Positions 10,641-21,104 of a stretch of 64,000 bases of DNA are shown here, in pieces; position 1 is the first letter of the stretch, and each line of letters begins with the position of its first letter. Both the position numbers and the translations under genes were made by a program. This DNA is from Apoda limacodes (Eukaryota > Arthropoda > Insecta > Lepidoptera > Limacodidae), in contig OX291551.1 of the NCBI GenBank assembly GCA_946406115.1, positions 4,340,001-4,404,000 on the forward strand. The letters run 5' to 3'. Below the pieces are notes generated by a model. The model saw nothing but the letters and a program-made list of their open reading frames with translations, did not search any database and had not been told where the DNA came from.

Positions 10641-12034
10641 CTAATTTCTTTTTCTTGTGGAATCCAAGTTCAATTATTGTCTAACTTACATACTTGGTCG
10701 AATACGAACGTTTCTATTATATTTTTCGTTGTTTTTCTTACTTGACTAAAGGCCCTGGTCAACGCTAGTAAGCGGCTAATCAGTATTTCCCACTTGAATT
10801 GAGCAAATGTCGCTAAACAGAATTTCCAAAAGTCGCTAGATGATTAAAGTTCCCCTGAATTTAATTTTCTAATAAATTTTACCACTAATATTTACCCTTT
10901 TTTAATTTATGGCGTTTCCATCGCCACCTGATTGTGTATTGTGTAGCAACCAATAACTACGCGCGCAGCAAAGGAAACGCCTAGTGACACTTGAATCCAT
11001 TTTTAATTCTCAGTGGAGTTACAAAATCACTCGGCAGTTCCGACTCGTTTTCGTCACATCAACTTCTCTTACCGCTTATAGTCACGTCACGTTAGTCAAG
11101 GTTTTTTTCTTCTCTAATAAGACTCGTCACACTAGTTACTTTGTTATCACACTGCTATTTATGACTAGGCTATTTCAAATAGCAAATAAGAGTATAGTGC
11201 AGTTAAAATTGTCAAATTATTGATACTACCAGTAACATGTTTTGTTCCATTCGTTTTTAATATGCGTTTTATTCAAGTAGAATTCAGTTTTTGGTAGTTT
11301 GCGATTGCGAAACTTCTACATGACAAATTCGAAAAGTCGCTGGAAATGTAGCTAAATTATTTAAGTCGCCAAGTTAATAAAAAATTACACTTTTCATGTC
11401 AATAAGCTTAATCTAGCGACAAAGTCTTCAAATTGGCAACGCTGAGGCCAATTGAACAGCGTACAGTTTTTATGTACGCTTATGTAGTATAATGTAGTAC
11501 GAATAATTAGTGCATTATTGTTTAAGGCTTAAAAAAGATCGCTATAAAAGTTCATGGTAAGCCTGTTGAGGTTCACTGTCCTCTCTCTATCGAAACCGCG
11601 GTAGTGGTCTCCGCGTGCGGAACCCGGCTGATAAACGCTTAAGTGCCTGGTATAATAGTTATAATGGTAATACAAGCAATAGCTACACCGTTCTGATTCA
11701 TATTAACATGCAGAAGTCACTGCAAAGAACATAAAGAATAAATTTCATGTGGTATGAAATGACGCTTGGATCGGTATTAATTAATTTAATTTTTTTAGCC
11801 ACTGCGTCATCCCCGCACCATCACCCCTGCGACATCCCTGCACCATCACCACTACAGCTGACGCTCACATGACTGTCGAAATCCTCACCGGGTGAAGAAG
11901 AACTAGGTATAGTTTCGGTTCGATATAAAAATTATCTGTTATAAAATGACTTTGCCATTTGCACCAAAGCAAATCTTTTTTTGATTTAAGCTTAATGTCA
12001 TTGGTTTATGTTATTCTTTTTTTGTGCCACTAAA
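10641..12034. other. possible decayed MITE, otherwise empty
   Basis: GTCGCTAGATGATTAA at about 10831 and its near inverse TTAATCTAGCGAC at about 11409 suggest the subterminal parts of an unclassified inverted-repeat element spanning roughly 10750-11450; its right end GGCAACGCTG resembles the ends of the hAT-like MITE at 55201-55598. At 11800-11870 there is a short run of imperfect CACCATCACC repeats. No coding support. Confidence 0.3.
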
Positions 12035-12240
12035 AGCCTACGCCTTGGAGACTGTGTCCCGCGAAATCAACGGCGGAAAAATGTATTCCCGTGGAATCCC
12101 TCAATGTGGATAAAAACGGCTTTTCGTCCTTTACGTTCCGTCAGCTTACCTTGTGCCAAAAATCACGAGACCTCATTGCTCTGCAAAAAAAGGTATTCCT
12201 GTGGGAACCCCAATGGGGATTTATGTATCCTTCTTCTACC
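12035..12240 (-). repeat. dispersed 'CCCGTGGGAA' repeat
   Basis: Contains TATTCCCGTGGAATCCC, AAAACGGCTTTTCGTCC and a second TATTCCTGTGGGAACCCC. This is the typical wording of a lepidopteran dispersed repeat, of which another copy is at 13480-13740. The overlapping ORFs are shadows. Confidence 0.5.
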
Positions 12241-12339
12241 CTTCCACCATTTTGTATAAACGTGATGAGAACACCATAATCTAACGTTTTGGGTATTTTA
12301 CATAGATTTAAAAATATATTGCTTACTTAGCCAGAGGGT

Positions 12340-12410
12340 GCCAACGGAGCTCTATTACTAAACCTCGCTGTCTGTCTGTCTGTTCGACCATTAAAAGGCA
12401 AAATTGGTAA
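12340..12410 (+). repeat. fragment of GGTTCCGTAC-type repeat, 5' part
   Basis: GGTGCCAACGGAGCTCTATTACTAA followed by CCTCGCTGTCTGTCTGTCTGTTCGACC is the 5' part of the repeat better preserved at 62306-62612. The rest is lost. Confidence 0.6.
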
Positions 12411-12644
12411 AATATGTGTTATTATGGGGGATTATGTAACAAATAATAAAAATTAAAAAAAGATCTATCGTAAAAACAGTAATATATACAAAATTCAAAC
12501 TTGCAGTGAAAAATAGTGTAAGCTCTAAAGTAAAACAACAAATAATAAAAACTGGCCAATTGTGAGACGGGCCCAAACCATTACTAATTTAAATTACCGG
12601 TACAGCGCCATCTAGATTATTAGTAAGAGAAACAGTAACACATT

Positions 12645-12745
12645 TGTTTGTTGGAAACGATATTCAAAGTTAGGCAACGTCGGACTTGGTCAGTACTTGG
12701 AAGTGTGATCGCTTAGCGGCACACATTTTGTCGGTTAGTGCGTCG
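12645..12745 (+). repeat. 5S rRNA-derived repeat head
   Basis: GATATTCAAAGTTAGGCAAC, then GTCGGACTTGGTCAGTACTTGG, then GTGATCGCTTAGCGGCACAC follows the 3' half of animal 5S rRNA (which includes AAGTTAAGCAACGTCGGGC, GTACTTGGATGGGTGACCGC). Substitutions and the missing 5' half exclude a working 5S gene. Related copies lie at 16298-16372, 16200-16266 and 20975-21044, so a 5S-headed SINE family is likely. Confidence 0.7.
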
Positions 12746-13120
12746 TGCTGGATGCAAGAAGAGGATTTCATATTTTCTTGAAATATTTTCACAGCCATGT
12801 TCGTCACTCGTTACACGATAATAAAGCGTTGTTGATACTCGATAGTCACAGCTCTTACATAGCCGTGGATAGAATTACATTCTGCAAGGATAACGAGATA
12901 ATATTGTTAACATTTCCTCCACAGTGCAAAATTAGTTGCAGCCTTTAGACCGTGCTGTCTTCGGCCCGTTGAAGAAAGCAATAAAAAGCTCTGACTGCTG
13001 ATAGCTGGATGCGCACTAAAGCAGCATAAACGACGATATAATTATGATGTGCCTGGAATAGTAGAAACGGCAGCAGCAGAGACAATACATTTATGCCTAC
13101 ACCTCTTCTAGTCGTAGATA
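12730..13120 (+). pseudogene. pogo/Tigger-like DDE transposase remnant
   Basis: An ORF at 12745-12948 encodes FLKYFHSHVRHSLHD, then ALLILDSHSSYIAVD, FCKDNEIILLTFPPQC. In pogo-like (DDE_1) transposases the equivalent is 'LLILDNHxSH' followed by 'GIxLLTFPPHxSHxLQPLD'; the Asp of LILDSH is the second acidic catalytic residue. After 12948 the frame is lost, but pieces such as FGPLKKAI and DVPGIVETAAA can be read in other frames to about 13120, matching the order expected in that family. The N-terminal DNA-binding region and the rest of the DDE domain are gone. It is a fossil of a DNA transposon, or of a gene derived from one. Confidence 0.75.
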
Positions 13121-13191
13121 TACCAGAGCAACTCATTTAAATCATGAACCAAAAGAATCTGTTTCTTCTCTGTCCTATTCTGGTATTCATC

Positions 13192-14196
13192 ATGTGTCCG
13201 ACCATTTCATGAAATGCCAGCTTAAACTGACCGTATCGTTGAAACGCCAACGTTTAATGATATGTCAATGCACGTAAATGTACAAGAGCAATACATTTGT
13301 TCAAGATTAGCTTAATAATTAACGTAAAAACTTTCAATACAAGAACAATATAGATACAGATAGTCTGCATTCAAAGAAAAAGACATTTGCAATTAATGCA
13401 GTGTGAATGTAATTGACATATAACTGCACCGTAACTGCAATATCGTAACCATGTTTCACTACACATTAATTTTTCACTAGACGTTCCTCGCGGTTTCACC
13501 CGTGAAAAAACCTATTCTTGTGAGAACTCGCGTTAGGGATAAACATATTACTTATATGAAGTTAATTGGAAGTACCGTTACGCCGTAACGCCGTAGTGCC
13601 TCTAAGAAAAAATATTCCCGTGGGACCGTTTGATCTGGATAAAAAGTATTCTATATTCTTTTCTGTCCCTCCAGCTATCCCTGCGCCAAATATCAGATGA
13701 TACCGTTGCTTTGTTACAACGTCAAGAACTTTCGACTTTACCTACAAATATGGATATTTTAAACTAAAAATTTATGTTATTAAAAACAAATATATAGGAT
13801 ATTTCCATCTTAAAATTCCATTTTAAATAATGCTGAAAAATTGTTTGAAATCGAATGAGTAGTTTGGGATATTATCTCCTACATCCAGACTTAACCTTTT
13901 TATAATAGTAGTGTATATTTGAACATTATTATTCGCTTTTGATACAAAATAATTTTCTGCCGCCATGATGCAATTCAAAAGCATAGCGCAAACCGTGCCT
14001 CTTCCGGTGGATAATGTAACTATTTTACGATATGATCAGCAATGCTTTACCATATCACGAAGTAGTCGTGCATTCAGCTGTTCATATCGTTAAACGCTGA
14101 GTAGTCATTGATCTGGCTTGATCGTATCATGATGTGGTCAGCGGGTACTGTTCTATATCATGAAATACGACTATTTCATGAAATGATCGGACACAT
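13192..14196. repeat. inverted-repeat-bounded element, about 1 kb
   Basis: ATGTGTCCGACC-ATTTCATGAAAT at 13192-13215 recurs inverted at 14173-14196 with one mismatch. The right side carries further short palindromic units of the form 'TATCAYGAARTRGTC' (about 14030-14215). Inside, 13480-13740 is a dispersed 'TTCCCGTGGGACC' repeat on the - strand. The lepidopteran 'TTTCATGATATGG' MITEs look similar. No ORF. Confidence 0.5.
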
Positions 14197-14367
14197 CACG
14201 AAGTGATCAATTCTAAGATCGGGCCACGACATATACATACTGAAATTCGCAATTCGTAATTTTGGATTTCAATGTAAAGAAAATCTGCAATTCTACTTTG
14301 AATATTTTTTAGCAAACTAGTTAAAGGGAAAAATAGTTTTGCTACGAGTATGAATGTTCTAACTGCA

Positions 14368-14472
14368 TATTGCGATATTGCTGTAACGTATTGCGATATT
14401 GTTGTAACGTATTGCGATATTGCTGTAACGTATTGCGATATTGCTGTAACGTATTGCGATATTGCTGTAACG
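14368..14472. repeat. 21-bp tandem repeat, five units
   Basis: Five units of 21 bp, consensus TATTGCGATATTGCTGTAACG, differing by one substitution (a T in unit 2). The - strand ORF across it (RYSNIAI repeats) is only a by-product of the 3-divisible period. It is not a CRISPR: there are no spacers. Confidence 0.95.
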
Positions 14473-15299
14473 AAGTGAGGTTGGGATTTTACTAAATCGG
14501 TAAAAATAAAGCTTATTGCGAAAAGCGTAGAGCACTCCGGACTTGGGACTTTGAAAGAGGAATGTATGCAATTAGGTCATACCTCTGGAGCATATACCAA
14601 CACGGGCCCTCCTGGCCGCCACAGGATGCCATGTTGCTCAATGCTCTAGTGATCTGAATTCACTAGACTGGCATACTTGAGACTAAACTAAATCGACCAT
14701 GGCTTAACTCCAGACTCGAGAATTCCAGATTAACATATATCTAATCTTACGAAAAATATTTATGTAACTTCATACATTTTGCTCTAATTTTTCGAAGCCT
14801 GTAGTCCAGACATTTCGGGTCAGGCCCCTATGGTGCCTATGGAGAAAGTGATGTATAAGGAGAGGCTTACTTACCACCGATAGATATTGTCCCAGGCGAG
14901 AATCTCGAAAACTATTTACGGAGACACACGGGAGCCCTTGTATTCACCAGATTAGTTGTTTGTTAGTGGCAATTAAGGGCATGTCAACAGAGATGAATAA
15001 CTCCTAAGTGCAAAGGTCACCTTATCAGAAATAGACAAAGGGACGAGTCACTGACCTGAGCTATTAATACTGTGTGCATTGTGTACTAATATACTTAGAC
15101 GAATAGCAGTAAGTATTAACGACTGAATGACCTATGGTGATCCCAAATCTAAGCTAAAATACACTTGTAAATACTGAACTACATACACACAAATACTGCT
15201 TTTATTTAAATAAAGTGCTTAAAACGATGAATATTGTTAATTATTGGTTAAAATTTTGACAGTGTTGCCTCTTTAATGTGGTAGTTAACTAACTAGGGA
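14473..15299. other. no recognised feature
   Basis: Mixed-composition sequence with no supported gene or repeat. Confidence 0.4.
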
Positions 15300-15735
15300 G
15301 TCGCAGTCTGTCATTTCGGACAAAGCATTTTATATGTATAGAGAAGATTACTTATCAGATGCCTACGTCATTCAAAGAACACACCCTCCAAGTTTCAGGT
15401 CTCTACGATCAGTGGTTTAGTCTGTGCGTTGATCCGTCAGTCAGTTATTCAGGACAGAGTATTTTATATGTATAGAGAAGATTTCCTATGGGATGCCTAA
15501 AGAACACACCCTCCAAGTTTCAGGTCTCTACGATCAGCGGTTTGCACTATACGTTGATGAGTCAGTCAGTAATTCAAGACAAATCATTTTATATGTATAG
15601 AGAAGATCTCTTAGCGGATGCCTACGTCATACAAAGAACACACCCTTCAAGTTTCAGGTCTCTACGATCAGCGGTTTAGGCTCTGCGTTGATGCGTCAGT
15701 CAGTCATTCACGACAAAGCATTTATATGTATGGAA
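15300..15735. repeat. about 130-bp tandem repeat, 3.5 units
   Basis: Units start near 15321, 15453, 15578 and 15712 with ACAAAGCATTTTATATGTAT, and include AGATGCCTACGTCATTCAAAG, AACACACCCTCCAAGTTTCAGG and CGATCAGCGGTTTAG followed by GCGTTGATGCGTCAGTCAGTCA. Unit lengths are about 125-134 bp. The wording 'TTTCAGGTCTCTACGATCAGCGG' with (CAGT)n is like the 3' part of a dispersed element, also seen at 56385-56460, so a retroelement tail has probably become a small satellite. Confidence 0.85.
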
Positions 15736-16117
15736 GATTATTGTAGTTAAGAAAAACCTGTACATACTACAACTTTCTTTGGTTTTATCGTGATAAGTTA
15801 AAATCATATTACAGTTTAGGATTTAATATATATATATTTATTTAATATCGTAGTAGAAAGATGCGCCCCAGAGTTCACCTGTAAGCATATGTGGTGGTGC
15901 TGGTGTGTGTTTCATTTGTTTATGTCCTCTTGTATCATTAAGAAGCCCGGATGATTATATGATTCTTTTTGAGGCGCATAAAAACGTGGTTTATAGATTA
16001 TTTTTTTTAGTCTACATTAAATATTTAGTTCTTCTTCGTTTTCTTACCTACTTACCAGTCTGTCTCTATTTTTTTAAATCAGATATAGCAACGAATTGAA
16101 TCCTATGTACTTTAAAC
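15736..16117. other. no recognised feature
   Basis: AT-rich, with no gene support. The 64-codon ORF at 15905-16099 has no recognisable domain. Confidence 0.4.
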
Positions 16118-16450
16118 TCTTCTTGGATCACTCTATTGTACACATATTTTCCATACAATAATTTTCACAATAAGTATTATTATTATTTTTTAAATTTTTT
16201 ATATACATTAGAATAACTGTTAAGGAACATGCAGCATGGCCAGTGATTGGATGGGTGACCCCTAATCAGCACACTCTTTGTTTGTGTTTGTTTATTTGAA
16301 ACGATATTCAAAATTAAGCAACTTCGAGCTTGGTGGTGGATGGGTGACCGCTTATCGGCACACTTTTTGTTTTTGTTTGTAAATTACGTAACTGGTTGAA
16401 CGAAACCCACGGTTCGCTAGTCCAACTCTCACTTAATCGATTTTTTATGT
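16118..16450 (+). repeat. dispersed repeat with two 5S-derived blocks
   Basis: 16118-16266 (TACACATATTTTCCATAC ... GGAACATGCAGCATGG ... GATGGGTGACCCCTAATCAGC) is repeated in the same orientation at 20876-21044. A second 5S-like block, GATATTCAAAATTAAGCAAC ... GGATGGGTGACCGCTTATCGG, follows at 16298-16372 and has a roughly 75-bp tail. Both blocks derive from the 3' half of 5S rRNA. Confidence 0.65.
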
Positions 16451-17124
16451 CAGTACCGTCCGTGGGCGGTTAAAGTTTTAAAAATAATAATAATAATACT
16501 CCAACATTAGTAACTCTACATAAACCACACAGTTAACAAGTTAGAAGTAAAACAGAATGAACAATCATTTGATGGAAAATAGGTTTTTATTTTTAAATAC
16601 TGAAAACAGGTAGCATAGAAATTGGTCTTAAGTTTGAGAGGTCAGTCAGTAGTACTACTAGATTTAAATATATAGGTATAACTTTACTGTACTTCATGAA
16701 ATCAGGAAATATACCACACTCAATACATTTATTGGGGAGCAATCACCGAAATTATAGTTTTAACTAAGATAACATAATGTCCCTAACGGTCAGCAGTGTA
16801 CTTTGATTTTAAAGAGTAAACGGCGTTAATAACATCAGATTGTTTTACTTAGGAATATCTTTGGGTATTATTTTACATTTTTTTTAACGCTGACTGCTAA
16901 TAATGGAAAAGAGTTCAGCGAGTTCCAGAAAATAATTATCAAATAAAGGGGCAATCTCTTTTTATGATTCGAAAAGAGTCCCGTCAAAAACCTAATATTA
17001 TCATACCATATCATACACGGAAAATAGCGACTGGTCGTGTCTTTTTTGGTTTCAGTATCCAAAGGGGCTAACGGAGCCCTATTACTAAGCCAATGCTGTC
17101 TATCTCCCTGTTTGACCATTAAAG

Positions 17125-17530
17125 GGCTCTATCTTTGTTTTATACCACCAATTTGGCAAACAAGCTAACGGTCCCCCTGATGGTAAGCGGTCACCGCAGC
17201 CTATGGACGCTTGCAACGCCTGGAGCATCACTCGCGCGTTGCCGTCTGCCTTAAAAATCTAATAACTTCTTCCTTGAAGAAGCTCATATTTTGATTCTTA
17301 GAGAAAACCTTGGCAGGCTCATGCCACAACCTAAGTGTTCGCGGTAGGAAGTTCTTCTGAAACTGTGTGTGAGAATGAATTTCCTGGCGATGGCGAGCGA
17401 TGCGATGGTAAAAATTAGCCGTAAGCATAATTTTAAACAATTCCTCAGAACACAGCCTATAAAACTACAAGCGGTAGAACACACACAGGGAGGCAAAGTC
17501 TCTCCTCAGACTTAAGGGTTCTATACGACT
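17125..17530 (-). mobile_element. Daphne/Jockey-like LINE 3' end
   Basis: On the - strand this is the C-terminal and 3' UTR part of the LINE at 57848-60215; shared phrases include GGTAAGCGGTCACCG, CTATGGACGCTTGCAAC, CTCGCGCGTTGCCG and the piece encoding 'FLPRTLRLWHEPAKVFSKN'. It has many substitutions and is dead. Because its counterpart at 24230-24660 sits at the same place in copy B, it was inserted before the segmental duplication. Confidence 0.85.
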
Positions 17531-18715
17531 TCTAATTTGGGTTCGTGTCGACGATACAAGAGTTATATAAGTTATATATTGTATATATTTAGAATGTATT
17601 AATTTATTTAACTTTTATTTTATACTATACACACACGCATTTTCTCATTAGTTTTGCCCTAAAGCTTTAATTTTTATGGCTACCATATTTATTTTACGTG
17701 CATATATATATATAATCTGAATCTCGAAAACGGTTCTACAACGATTTTTATGAAATTTAGTGTGCAATTTAGGATTTGGGGGTGATGAATCAATCTAGCT
17801 AGGTTCCATTTTTAGAAAACGTGGTTTTGTCCATGTTTTCAGACAATGATAAACTGTAAAATATGACTTTTCCTGAAATTGGCGAGTATTAATACTATTA
17901 TTTTAACACATCGCAATAGATGGAGTTGTTAAATGAACGGGCCTACTGCACTGCCGTCATTAAGTCAAATTTAACGAAACTTCATTGATTAAATTTCACC
18001 GAGCCGTTTAGGACGCGACGCTTCGAAGATTTGGACTTACCTACATACCCCGAAAAACATTGTCCCTATTTGAGCAGCCAGGTAAAAAATTGCACAATAA
18101 AACATCGTTTCCCAAAAGTGACACTGACGCAATGTTATTTCAAGAATATGCATTGATATGAATGGTGTTTCAAATTTTGGCACTTGAAGGGAAAATAGGT
18201 TGTCGAATATAATATGTACTGAAATATCAACCCTACTTTTTGCCTTCTAATTTAGGGTTAAATTAAATTTAGATTTATGACTGTGGTTTGATACTTCTAA
18301 TAGGTCTATAGGGTGGAAGACTTAAGTTATTTACCGAAGGATTTTATTGTATTGCCTACAGATTTTTTTGCCTACTGTGTTACGAAGGCAATGTCAAAAA
18401 CCGAAAATAATAAACAGTGTTTACGACCGTTGTTGCTTAGTTAAGGATGACCATGTCTGAAAGTAGGATAAACATACTTAAAATTAATTGTGTTTTGCTT
18501 TGTTAACGGAAATTGCTATCTCAAGCGTTAGTAATAGGCAATGTGGGGCTTCGTCGGCTGGGATTTATCTCTAGTTTTTTCTACTATCTTTTGTGAAGAA
18601 ACTACTAGTCTACGATCAATAGTTTCGGAGCTACAGCCGTTTCTAGTTTGACAGCTCATTCATTCATCCGAAATGAAGATCTTGGTGAAATCTATCACTT
18701 CTTCACTGTCTTAAA

Positions 18716-18768
18716 CGGGCTTTTTCTTTGTAAATTTTACTCACTTAAAGTAAACTTTACAAAGAAAA
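18716..18768. repeat. short palindrome
   Basis: CTTTTTCTTTGTAAATTTTACT and AGTAAACTTTACAAAGAAAAAG form a near-perfect inverted repeat with a very short loop. Only one arm is kept in copy B (about 25610-25640). Confidence 0.75.
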
Positions 18769-18963
18769 AGCCTGTGGGAGTAATAACACTTTACGAGCAA
18801 GTGTATTAAAAATAATAAAATTGCTGATAACTTAAAAAAATATAATCCATTGGTTATAATATCAATAAGTGTATAGTATATATACTTAGTATCTGGAAGA
18901 CTGGGCTTTGCTCATTTATTTTAACAACGCTATCTATTGTCAAGTAGCTTTAGTGTTGCTTAA

Positions 18964-20206
18964 CCCTTTACAACCGACTTGATATGATAGTGAGACTTGA
19001 TTTGCAAAAATTCTAATGCGTAAGCGAATCGACTTTGCGAGACGCAACTGGCCTCGATCGATCGTGAGGCTATCCTTTTCTTAGAAAAAACTCGCGTGGG
19101 CCCCTTGCGAACAAGTTTTTACTTGTTAGTCTCCGGTAATCACAGTGAAGGATGGCTGCATTTTTTGACGCGTGAATTCGCCCTGGTACGTAATTCGTTT
19201 TTCATTTAATTAATGCAATTTTTATTGTTTTTTTTATGTGAATTACTTAAATAAGTGTTGTTGTATATATGTATGTCATTTGAACCTAACACGCTTACTT
19301 AGGCGTATATTGTGACTCAAAATAGAGGCCGCACGATCGTGTAGGTTAGGTGATTCATTTTAAATGAATCTTAGTACATTTTTTGTACCTAAACATGATT
19401 CTCGTGTATGTATAATCATTCAACAAAGGGTTTTTTCTTAATTTTTAGAAATACCCCTCAAGGATGACCAAGTCGCTCAGATTTTAGCAGATGGGAACGA
19501 CTCGGATATTGAGGAATTTGCCGACGATGAGGAAGATATTGTGCCGAGAGTCTTAGATCACCTTGAAGAGAGTGGATCTGGTTCTGGCGATGAGCCCTCC
19601 GAAGTGGATGAGACACAATCTTATATTCCAACAACATCCAGCAACAAAGTCCACTAGAGGCAAATCAGGCAGGAAAACATCAAGAGGGCTGGCTAGTGCA
19701 AGAGGTAGAGGGTGGGTTACGGGAAGAGGACAAGCTAGTGGAAGAAGAAGGCATGCTCACTATTACCAAATAATAAGATCTCATGTGTTTACAAAGTAGT
19801 TTAAGTACTTTATGGGTAATGTTTGTGTAAATTTCTATAAGTTTTATACCAAAAAATAACCTAGTAAGGAAGAAATATTTTAGATTTCTAATAAGACTGT
19901 TGATTGTTTTGTCAAAATCATTATACCGAATGTTTGATTAGTCGTTATTAATATCGTTAATAAATGACTGATGATTATAAACACTGTTTAATTAATTTGA
20001 TTTTAATTTAATAATAAAACATATACTCAACTTCAACAAAACTCACATTTCAAGCTATCTCCTCGTGATCGTGAGGGTAAGTTTACAGGAAACCAGAGAC
20101 TTCAAGATTTTTTATTTTATTTTTTACATGATACTTAGGCACCCATGAAAAAGTCATGTAAATTTAAAAAAAATCCAATTAAATTATTTTCGTCGGTTGT
20201 AAAGGG
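18964..20206. mobile_element. piggyBac-like element, internally deleted (1243 bp)
   Basis: The element starts CCCTTTACAACCGAC and ends with the exact inverse GTCGGTTGTAAAGGG. It is flanked by TTAA on both sides (18960-18963 and 20207-20210). In copy B of the duplication the same point is an empty site reading GTTGC-TTAA-CAATGCC (about 25830-25846), which shows the insertion directly. TTAA targets and CCC-starting short TIRs are the hallmarks of the piggyBac superfamily. The inside holds the N-terminal acidic part of a transposase gene and then an abrupt end, so the element could only move with help from a complete relative. Confidence 0.93.
19449..19799 (+). pseudogene. piggyBac-like transposase N-terminal remnant
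   Basis: After a good splice acceptor (TTTTTTCTTAATTTTTAG), the sequence encodes PLKDDQVAQILADGNDSD, then IEEFADDEEDIVPRVLDH, LEESGSGSGDEPSEVDETQ, ending at TAG (19655-19657). This highly acidic, low-complexity stretch matches the N terminus of piggyBac-type transposases. The sequence then continues in another frame as a Gly/Arg/Ser-rich basic segment (GRKTSRGLASARGRG) typical of the following region, so one frameshift separates them. The DDE catalytic domain and the C-terminal zinc finger are absent. No convincing start codon was found before the acceptor; a short upstream exon near 19150-19180 ending CCCTG-GTACGT is possible. Confidence 0.75.
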
Positions 20207-20334
20207 TTAACAATGCCATCTATTGTGAATTGTTTAAATAATAGTATTACTACTCGCCAATACATGTCAGGAAGACTCATATTTTTCAGTTTATCATTGT
20301 CTGATGGCTACTGTCACATTTTACATGAAAATGT

Positions 20335-20546
20335 TTTTGGTGGGATTGTGTTGTTCCAAGATGCAAGTCAACAAATTTATCTACACCGGGAAAAATATTT
20401 ATAATGGTGCCTAAAGACGTAAATGTTAATTTTAAAAAAAAAATGGGTCAGAGTCATGAGAAGGGATGAGCTCTCTTCAAAAACAAGAGCATATTGCTGT
20501 AAAGACCATTTCTTTGAAAGTGTTTATTTAGATGCCTACCAAATAG
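20335..20546 (+). pseudogene. THAP zinc-finger exon, copy A
   Basis: The reading WDCVVPRCKS (Cys codons at 20347 and 20362, a C-x4-C pair), then STPGKIFIMVPKDVNV, then KKWVRVMRRDELSSKTRAYC and CKDHFF (the C-x2-H pair), follows the C2CH THAP signature including the conserved Pro of VPKD, the Trp of KKW and the RRDELS segment. A run of ten A near 20434 adds one base relative to the frame needed, so the domain is interrupted. The exon ends LDAYQI at a splice donor GTAATA (20547). THAP domains bind DNA and occur in cellular regulators and in P-element-type transposases. Whether this came from a host gene or a transposon is not decided by the sequence. Confidence 0.75.
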
Positions 20547-20677
20547 GTAATACTTAGATTTTCTACGCTAAACCTTCTTTTTGTAACGGGTTAATCTTCA
20601 AAACCTAGATACCCGGTCTCCTGGGGTTAGTAATCGGATTTTATTACACAAAAGTGTACCTACTGATGATGATTGAA

Positions 20678-20875
20678 ATGTGATTGATTACACCTATATT
20701 GGCAAGACCTTTTTGTTACCTACTTGCTTTGGGATCCGTTGAAATACCTACAGTACGTAGTTTAGTGCGCGGCAAATAATAAAATTAACAAATCAGATTA
20801 CGACATGGAATGGAATGTACACCATCAAACATTTCAAACAGCTATTATAGAAAGGAATAATCTGTTTCCCTTCCT
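20678..20875. other. no recognised feature
   Basis: Short unique-looking stretch between duplication copy A and the next repeat. Confidence 0.4.
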
Positions 20876-21044
20876 ACTTGGAGTACTCTATTATACACAT
20901 ATTTTCAATACATAAACTTTCACAACAAGTATTATTATTATTTTTAAAACTTTTTATACACATAAGAATTACTATTAAGGAACATGCAGAATGGGTGTTG
21001 GCCAGTGATTTAATGGGTGACCCCTAATCAGCACACTCTTCGTT
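20876..21044 (+). repeat. dispersed repeat with 5S-derived block
   Basis: Same family and orientation as 16118-16266; the GGTGTTGGCCAGTGATTTAATGG-GTGACCCCTAATCAGC block is 5S-like. The two copies flank segmental copy A at a distance of a few hundred bases on each side. Confidence 0.65.
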
Positions 21045-21104
21045 TATAAACAAACACAATTGTTGGTGTTTGATAAGAAGAATCTAAAGAAACAGGTAGT
21101 CCGC

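Larger units (their letters stand above)
16532..20677. repeat. segmental duplication copy A
   Basis: Starting at GTTAACAAGTTAGAAG and ending at TGATGATGATTGAA, this stretch aligns base by base in long blocks with 23249-26516 (copy B), in the same orientation and offset by about 6.7 kb. Shared content in order: AT-rich leader, a GGTTCCGTAC-type scrap (17055-17125), a LINE tail (17125-17530), a fossil exon (about 17990-18420), a palindromic AAAGAAAAAGC block (18716-18768), and a THAP exon (20335-20546). Copy A alone has a piggyBac-like insertion at 18964 and a roughly 200-bp insertion around 18115-18310. Copy B alone has insertions at 23787-24229 and 25958-26149. Confidence 0.9.

Noticed and set aside
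12645..12745. 5S rRNA gene
   Set aside because: Only the 3' half is recognisable, with many substitutions, and related degenerate blocks are dispersed.
14368..14472. CRISPR-like array
   Set aside because: Units are contiguous without spacers, and the genome is eukaryotic.
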